The notes beneath the pieces were generated by a model. The model did not search any database, was not told the origin of the DNA, and saw nothing but the letters and a program-made list of their open reading frames with translations. Shown in pieces: positions 30,771-32,810 of a DNA stretch of 32,810 nucleotides. The position numbers and the translations under genes are program-made. Origin of the DNA: a virus. Position 1 is the first letter of the stretch, and the number at the start of each line of letters is the position of its first letter. The DNA is taken from positions 1 to 32,810 of the IMG/VR virus record IMGVR_UViG_3300043466_000268. One strand, 5' to 3'.

Positions 30771-30913
30771 TTTAGTATTTGGACAAATTTAGATTTAGAT
30801 TTACTTGTTTCGTTTTTAATTAAATCCTTGACTTCCCAAAGCTGAGGATTGTACGACCAGGTCATAGTATAGTACCCAGCATCGTCTTTAAATTGCGCCT
30901 TGATCGTCTTCAT
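30767..30913 (-). CDS. Hypothetical 48-aa protein
   Basis: ATG at 30913 overlaps the 38-aa gene stop (ATGA), and its stop at 30767-30769 overlaps the erf ATG (ATGA). The product starts MKTIKAQFKDDAGYYTMTWS, with a short repeat of Lys/Ser near the end (TSKSKSKFVQ). Double coupling in a compact operon supports it. Function unknown. Confidence 0.64.
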   Translation of the reverse strand: MKTIKAQFKDDAGYYTMTWSYNPQLWEVKDLIKNETSKSKSKFVQILK

Positions 30914-31026
30914 GATAAGATGGAATAAAACGCGATTGCTAATGCCAAGAAAGCTACTTGCTTTGCGAATGGGATAATGTCAGCCTTGCTGAAATCTCCG
31001 ATTAAAAGAGTGATAATGTTTTTCAT
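30910..31026 (-). CDS. 38-aa membrane protein with the repeated leader
   Basis: ATG at 31026, stop at 30910-30912. A polar start (MKNIITLLIGDFSKADIIPF) is followed by a C-terminal hydrophobic helix (AFLALAIAFYSIL). Its start codon lies inside one copy of the 51-bp repeated leader (31019-31069), so it is probably regulated together with the 80-aa gene that carries the other copy. Function unknown. Confidence 0.6.
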   Translation of the reverse strand: MKNIITLLIGDFSKADIIPFAKQVAFLALAIAFYSILS

Positions 31027-31069
31027 TTTGGTAAGGTTTAAGATTGCCAGAGAATCCGCTCTGGCTCGG
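31019..31069 (-). repeat. 51-bp repeated hairpin leader, copy A
   Basis: Identical to 31311-31361. On the minus strand it contains a perfect 7-bp stem (GCCAGAG / CTCTGGC) with loop CGGATT, then AATCTTAAACCTTACC, AAA and an ATG followed by AAAA. It includes the start codon and the beginning of the second and third codons of the 38-aa gene. A shared protein- or RNA-binding site, or a translation control element, is likely. Confidence 0.9.
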
Positions 31070-31075
31070 GTTTTA

Positions 31076-31318
31076 TTAAAATTTATTTGGCTGATAATAA
31101 TAGGCTTGTGTTTTTTCTTCTTGACCTAATAAAATTTTAGCCATTTTACATTTAATCATTCTAGGGAAATTCATTGTAAAAAAATCAACACACCATTGGC
31201 TATTGTGTTTTCCATTAATAAGAATGCACAATTCTCGTGTAACGCTTTCGGCATCAATTGCATTTGTAATCAATGGCTTTGTTTGTAGTAAATACGATAA
31301 TCTTTCTTGCTTTTTCAT
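31076..31318 (-). CDS. Hypothetical 80-aa early protein with the repeated leader
   Basis: Starts MKKQERLSYLLQTKPLITNA. It is mixed alpha/beta and basic, with three Cys residues (Cys31, Cys43, Cys57) and a Tyr/Gln-rich end (TQAYYYQPNKF). Its ATG lies in copy B of the 51-bp leader, and copy A follows its own stop by six bases. It is the second gene after the strong early promoter. No family recognised. Confidence 0.68.
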   Translation of the reverse strand: MKKQERLSYLLQTKPLITNAIDAESVTRELCILINGKHNSQWCVDFFTMNFPRMIKCKMAKILLGQEEKTQAYYYQPNKF

Positions 31319-31361
31319 TTTGGTAAGGTTTAAGATTGCCAGAGAATCCGCTCTGGCTCGG
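31311..31361 (-). repeat. 51-bp repeated hairpin leader, copy B
   Basis: Second identical copy, placed before the 80-aa gene, including its ATG and first codons. The two copies begin 292 bases apart. Sequence outside the 51 bases differs at once on both sides, so the leader moved or was copied as a unit rather than as part of a larger duplication. Confidence 0.9.
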
Positions 31362-31367
31362 CAATTA

Positions 31368-31592
31368 TTAATAATGTATTTCCCAACCTTTAGGAATCCA
31401 TTTCATAGAAAATACAACATATCCCGAATGCAATTCATCTAAATTACCTGATTGTTCCAATTCATATTGGTATTTAAGGGCATCAATTTGATATTTAAAA
31501 CAAGCCATTAATTCGTGTTTTAATCCTGCAAATAATTTACCTTCTTTTGTTGGAGCGTAATAAACCCCAAAGCCTACTATTGAATTTTCCAT
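31368..31592 (-). CDS. Hypothetical first early protein (74 aa)
   Basis: Starts MENSIVGFGVYYAPTKEGKL. It has a helix (HELMACFKYQIDALKYQYEL) and an aromatic beta end (YVVFSMKWIPKGWEIHY). It is the first gene behind the TAnnTTTG promoter at 31634-31641, so it is probably made right after infection. Small first early proteins often act on host functions, but nothing in the sequence shows a target. Confidence 0.7.
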   Translation of the reverse strand: MENSIVGFGVYYAPTKEGKLFAGLKHELMACFKYQIDALKYQYELEQSGNLDELHSGYVVFSMKWIPKGWEIHY

Positions 31593-31633
31593 TTTGTTTA
31601 GGTTTTTCGATTGCTTCGTTGCTTTCGATATGT

Positions 31634-31641
31634 CAAAGGTA
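31634..31641 (-). promoter_or_regulatory. Early promoter, Bacteroidetes -7 box
   Basis: The minus strand reads TACCTTTG, a full match to the TAnnTTTG -7 box known from Flavobacterium and Bacteroides. It lies between the terminator of the late region and the first early ATG (31592), leaving a leader of about 35-40 bases. No good TTG box is seen at the usual distance; the upstream region is a run of A and T. Confidence 0.7.
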
Positions 31642-31732
31642 ATACTTAATTTGTAATAAAAAAACTTTTTTTAATTTATTTTTAAATAATACTCTAATAT
31701 TTGCCTAACAAATAACCTTTTATTTGCACAAC

Positions 31733-31764
31733 AAAAAAGCCACCAGATAAAATCCAATGGCTTT
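31733..31764 (-). terminator. Terminator at the end of the late region
   Basis: On the minus strand AAAGCCA (31764-31758) pairs with TGGCTTT (31742-31736), with a 15-base loop that has a small inner GAT/ATC pairing, and the run continues with T residues to 31733. It lies about 50 bases after the metallophosphoesterase stop and before the early promoter, dividing the circle into late and early transcripts. Confidence 0.78.
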
Positions 31765-31813
31765 CTTTACTAAACCTAAACCTATAAAAATTATGAAAAC
31801 AAAAACAAAGCTA

Positions 31814-32810
31814 TCAAAAAATATGTGAAAGCCTAGCGACTTGACCAAATTCTTTGTGATGGATAAATCCTTCTACCGCTTTGGTCGCATGCTGGTAAGC
31901 GTTTCTGTGATGCCATGAATCCGTTCCGCTTGGAGATCGTAAGCTTTCAACCGTAACTCCGATATAATCTTTGCTAATCTTATGATGCAAGTGATGGCTA
32001 TAAACGTAGCGGTGCTTAGTATCAGACCAATGCTTTGGAGACTCTTGCGCCATAAGTAAAGGTAAGTCTTGTGGCTTTGCTCCATCTCCATGCGTTGTGC
32101 CTATTAAATTGCTTCCATAAATGTAATACTTACGATGCGCAATCGAACAATCGAATGTAATGTTTGGCGAATTTCTAAACCAGCTCTGAATGACATCTGC
32201 CAAAAAGAAGCCATTTGTATAATCGTGATTTGAAGGATTAAAGACAAAGTGAACATCTGCGATTTGCATAAGTAGTTCCAAAACCTCTACATACAATTGT
32301 TTTGCGATAAGGAAACTTTCATACCACATTCCGTCTGTATCCTGCGGAGTTCCGCTAGTAGTCTGGCGCTTAGGAGTATCAATGTGCAGAATGTCATTGC
32401 CTCCGATAAATAGAACCTTGTCAATATTAAATCCAGAAGCTTTTTGAATAACTCCACGAACTCCTTCCAGTACTCGTTGAACTGCAATCTGTGAATTGTA
32501 ATCCTCGCCAGTTTCAAATGAACTAGCAAGTTTGCCTATGTGAATGTCCGCAGGATCAACAACTAACAAATGGCCGTCTACAATATTACTACGGATAATC
32601 GTTTCATATTTAGGCGAATGCTCGTTCATTGATATTACTATCTCATCGCGAATCTCTTCGTAGCTTTTACCTTTCTCGCCTTTAACGTGTATAGAATACT
32701 GCTTACCTTTAAACCAGTAATTAGAAACGTTCTCCAATGGCAGACCTACCGCATCGCATTCGGTAGCCAAAGCTGGATGATGGTTTAAGCGCTTATGCCT
32801 TTGTACTCTA
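31814..32810 (-). CDS. Metallophosphoesterase (calcineurin-like), catalytic part
   Basis: Continuation of the gene that begins at 315; bases 32654-32810 repeat its 5' part. In the joined 384-aa protein the metal-binding motifs are complete: DIH (Asp141, His143), GGNDxLH (Asn191, Asp192, His195), SNHD (His248), THGD (His293) and HHLHH (325-329). It should hydrolyse phosphodiester or phosphomonoester bonds with two metal ions; the substrate is unknown (nucleic acid or nucleotide are usual guesses). Proteins with DPADIHIGKL are frequent in Bacteroidetes phages. A strong terminator follows. Confidence 0.9.
   Translation of the reverse strand, partial: RVQRHKRLNHHPALATECDAVGLPLENVSNYWFKGKQYSIHVKGEKGKSYEEIRDEIVISMNEHSPKYETIIRSNIVDGHLLVVDPADIHIGKLASSFETGEDYNSQIAVQRVLEGVRGVIQKASGFNIDKVLFIGGNDILHIDTPKRQTTSGTPQDTDGMWYESFLIAKQLYVEVLELLMQIADVHFVFNPSNHDYTNGFFLADVIQSWFRNSPNITFDCSIAHRKYYIYGSNLIGTTHGDGAKPQDLPLLMAQESPKHWSDTKHRYVYSHHLHHKISKDYIGVTVESLRSPSGTDSWHHRNAYQHATKAVEGFIHHKEFGQVARLSHIF
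32654..32810. repeat. Terminal overlap, right copy (circular genome)
   Basis: Second copy of bases 1-157. The single difference (A at 32780, G at 127) is synonymous: the codon is CAT here and CAC in the left copy, both His. This is better explained by variation in the phage population or a sequencing error than by two functional copies. Confidence 0.93.

Noticed and set aside
30784-30791. TAAATTTG on the minus strand, matching the TAnnTTTG box
   Set aside because: It lies inside the 48-aa gene, 14 bases from the erf ATG, leaving too little leader, and has no TTG box upstream. Chance occurrence is likely in A/T-rich sequence.
31793-31828. Plus-strand 11-codon frame (MKTKTKLSKNM) with a Bacteroidetes-like leader
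   Set aside because: It overlaps the end of the metallophosphoesterase gene, is too short to judge, and every supported gene is on the other strand.
1-32810. Integrase, repressor, tRNA, CRISPR array or insertion sequence
   Set aside because: None was found on either strand. Gene packing leaves no room for tRNAs. A temperate lifestyle is not supported, although unrecognised small regulators cannot be excluded.

Overview
The window looks like one complete, circularly closed genome of a small tailed dsDNA phage (siphovirus-like) that infects a member of the Bacteroidetes, probably a Flavobacterium-like host. The first 157 bases recur as the last 157 bases with one mismatch, so the unique circle is about 32,653 bp and the linear ends are arbitrary. 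They cut through a metallophosphoesterase gene. Host assignment rests on A/T-rich leaders without clear Shine-Dalgarno sequences, a TAnnTTTG-type promoter box, and many proteins of kinds I recognise from Bacteroidetes phages. All convincing genes lie on the minus strand, so transcription runs from high to low coordinates. I see no integrase, CI-like repressor, tRNA, CRISPR or IS element. No stretch over 300 bases lacks a gene; the longest gap (31593-31813) holds a terminator and a promoter.

Layout in transcription order. (1) 31634 to about 28600: early region of many tiny, stop/start-overlapping genes, with an ERF-type single-strand annealing protein and a small protein with an SSB-like C-terminal tail. 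Two early genes carry an identical 51-bp hairpin leader. (2) 28600-26200: replication and recombination: a probable replication initiator, an overlapping 251-aa protein and a RusA-type resolvase. There is no DNA polymerase, helicase or primase, so replication probably depends on host enzymes. (3) 25800-24000: DUF3310 protein, a sigma-factor-like protein and small membrane or Cys-pair proteins. (4) 24062-20946: glycosyltransferase, SAM methyltransferase and a ParB-domain/DNA-methyltransferase fusion. (5) 20967-19458: small and large terminase subunits.

(6) 19458-12967: tail module, with tail assembly chaperones expressed through a T9 slippery site (-1 frameshift), a neck/tail-completion candidate, two large tail proteins and the tape measure. 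(7) 12964-7838: head module in the order XkdF-like protease, scaffold, major capsid protein, two structural proteins, portal fused to a MuF-like C-terminal domain. Two hairpin terminators flank the gene after the capsid gene. (8) 7836-2333: connector-type proteins, an S74-chaperoned tail fibre and a DUF11/DUF5977-like surface protein. (9) 2278-315: small proteins, holin candidate, GH24 lysozyme and two overlapping membrane/secreted proteins (spanin candidates). The metallophosphoesterase then crosses the circle junction and ends at a terminator.

Placing the tail module before the head module, with the portal last, departs from the usual siphophage order. Twenty or more small genes have no recognisable function, and seven candidate genes under 60 codons fit tightly into the gaps.
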